Source: an uncultured Caryophanales bacterium
GTDB taxonomy: Bacteria > Bacillota_I > Bacilli_A > RFN20 > CAG-826
NCBI GenBank assembly: GCA_946183335.1
Contig: CAMGZN010000055.1
Location: 1-6,596 of the forward strand
Direction of reading: 5' to 3'
Length of the DNA stretch: 6,596 bases
Numbering within the stretch: the stretch's first letter is position 1; each line of letters begins with the position of its first letter. Below the pieces are notes generated by a model, which saw nothing but the letters and a program-made list of their open reading frames with translations, was not told the DNA's origin and ran no database searches. The position numbers and the translations under genes were made by a program. Positions 6,138-6,596 of the stretch are shown in pieces.

Positions 6138-6160
6138 ATCCCCCCTCTTGACAGATATAT
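6134..6160. repeat. Inverted repeat bracketing the rhuM -35
   Basis: ATATATC (6134-6140) and GATATAT (6154-6160) are perfect 7-base inverted arms around a 13-base centre holding a C-run and the TTGACA box. A third copy of ATATATC lies at 6098-6104. The position suits a repressor site over the promoter, although the arms are low in complexity. Confidence 0.4.
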
Positions 6161-6178
6161 TCCCCATTGTGCTTTAAT
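6148..6178 (+). promoter_or_regulatory. Promoter of the rhuM-family gene
   Basis: A perfect TTGACA lies at 6148-6153. The best -10 is TTTAAT (6173-6178, 5 of 6) with an upstream TG at 6170-6171, an extended -10 that offsets the long 19-base spacer. Transcription would start near 6185, leaving a leader of about 20 bases. Confidence 0.55.
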
Positions 6179-6190
6179 TCGCTTGAATTC
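6171..6190 (+). repeat. Tandem 10-base direct repeat over the rhuM -10/+1 region
   Basis: GCTTTAATTC is followed directly by GCTTGAATTC (9 of 10 identical). The units overlap the -10 hexamer and the predicted start of transcription. The same GCTTNAATT core recurs at 6066-6074 and, on the minus strand, at 6122-6130, so it may be a protein-binding site. Confidence 0.5.
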
Positions 6191-6206
6191 AATAAGGAGG
6201 GAATAT

Positions 6207-6596
6207 ATGGAAAATTTTGAAATCGTAAAATTTAATAATGGAGACTTTGAACTTGATGTAAATGTGTCTCCGAACCAAGATACTGTGTGGTTAACAAAGG
6301 ACCAAATTGCAATTTTATTTGGTCGAGATAGAACAGTAATTACTAAACATATACAAAATGTATATAAAGAGAAGGAACTTGATGAAGCTTCAACATGTGC
6401 AAAAAATGCACAAGTTCAAATCGAAGGTAATAGAGAAGTTGTCAGGGAAAAAGAGTTTTATAATCTTGATGTAATTATCTCTGTCGGGTATCGCGTCAAT
6501 TCTAAAAATGGTGTTATCTTCCGTAAATGGGCTAATCGTATCTTAAAAGATTATTTAATTAAAGGTTATGTCGTTAATCCGAAAAAGATTGAAATT
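6207..6596 (+). CDS. rhuM: RhuM family protein, N-terminal 130 codons (cut by window edge)
   Basis: The frame opens at ATG 6207, six bases after a strong AAGGAGG (6194-6200), and runs without a stop to the window end. The sequence closely fits the RhuM (Salmonella SPI-3 'virulence protein RhuM') family: VWLTKDQIAILFGRDRTVITKHIQ (27-50, helix-turn-helix-like), NVYKEKELDE (51-60), QIEGNREVVREKEFYNLD (71-88), and IISVGYRVNSKNG (90-102) followed by FRKWAN (105-110). Full-length members are typically a little over 300 residues, so more than half should lie outside. The biochemical role of the family is not established. Members are often found in accessory DNA, for example beside type I restriction-modification genes; nothing in this window shows such partners. 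It has its own promoter and a dense set of operator-like repeats upstream. The symbol reflects family membership only. Confidence 0.9.
   Translation, partial: MENFEIVKFNNGDFELDVNVSPNQDTVWLTKDQIAILFGRDRTVITKHIQNVYKEKELDEASTCAKNAQVQIEGNREVVREKEFYNLDVIISVGYRVNSKNGVIFRKWANRILKDYLIKGYVVNPKKIEI

Noticed and set aside
1..6596. CRISPR array, tRNA, rRNA or a complete insertion sequence
   Set aside because: No regularly spaced repeats with unique spacers, no RNA gene sequence I recognise, and no transposase reading frame were found.
1..6596. Mollicute-type recoding of TGA to Trp
   Set aside because: All genes use TGG for Trp, and none needs an in-frame TGA to be read through.

Overview
The window reads as chromosome of an AT-rich, low-GC Gram-positive-type bacterium, most likely an uncultivated Bacilli/Mollicutes-like gut lineage (Erysipelotrichales or the RF39 group). 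The evidence is indirect: AT-rich intergenic DNA, GGAGG-type ribosome binding sites, U-tailed hairpin terminators, a lipobox lipoprotein, and a very large surface protein built from Ig-like modules that ends in a membrane anchor and a short basic tail. All genes use TGG for Trp and end in TAA or TAG, so no recoding is needed.

Layout, left to right: (1) the 3' part of a membrane protein (+), open to the left edge; (2) a DUF6512-type five-helix membrane protein with a His-rich tail (-); (3) a 1287-residue secreted, membrane-anchored endonuclease I-type nuclease with Ig-like and other adhesive or binding modules (+); (4) a lipoprotein resembling GH114 endo-alpha-1,4-polygalactosaminidases (-); (5) the first 130 codons of a RhuM-family gene (+), cut by the right edge. 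Orientation alternates at every gene, so each complete gene looks monocistronic. The two convergent junctions (415-448 and 5124-5154) each hold one hairpin with A/T tracts on both sides, which can serve both genes. The two divergent junctions (1022-1242 and 6037-6206) hold the promoters and are rich in inverted repeats.

Functionally, genes 3 and 4 are both exported and cell-attached. One should cut nucleic acid and the other probably cuts an amino-sugar polymer. Together they suggest scavenging or remodelling of extracellular matrix (DNA plus galactosamine-type polysaccharide), but they are separate convergent units, so this link is inference. RhuM-family genes often sit in mobile or defence-associated DNA, so the right edge may be the start of an accessory segment.

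The most unusual signals are the dense symmetric regulatory region between the GH114 gene and rhuM (a 13-base box shared by both promoters, four GCTTNAATT copies and a long inverted repeat), the three perfect palindromes around the nuclease promoter, and the nuclease's domain mosaic with an uncharacterised C-terminal anchor module. I do not see a clear-cut new multi-gene system within the window.
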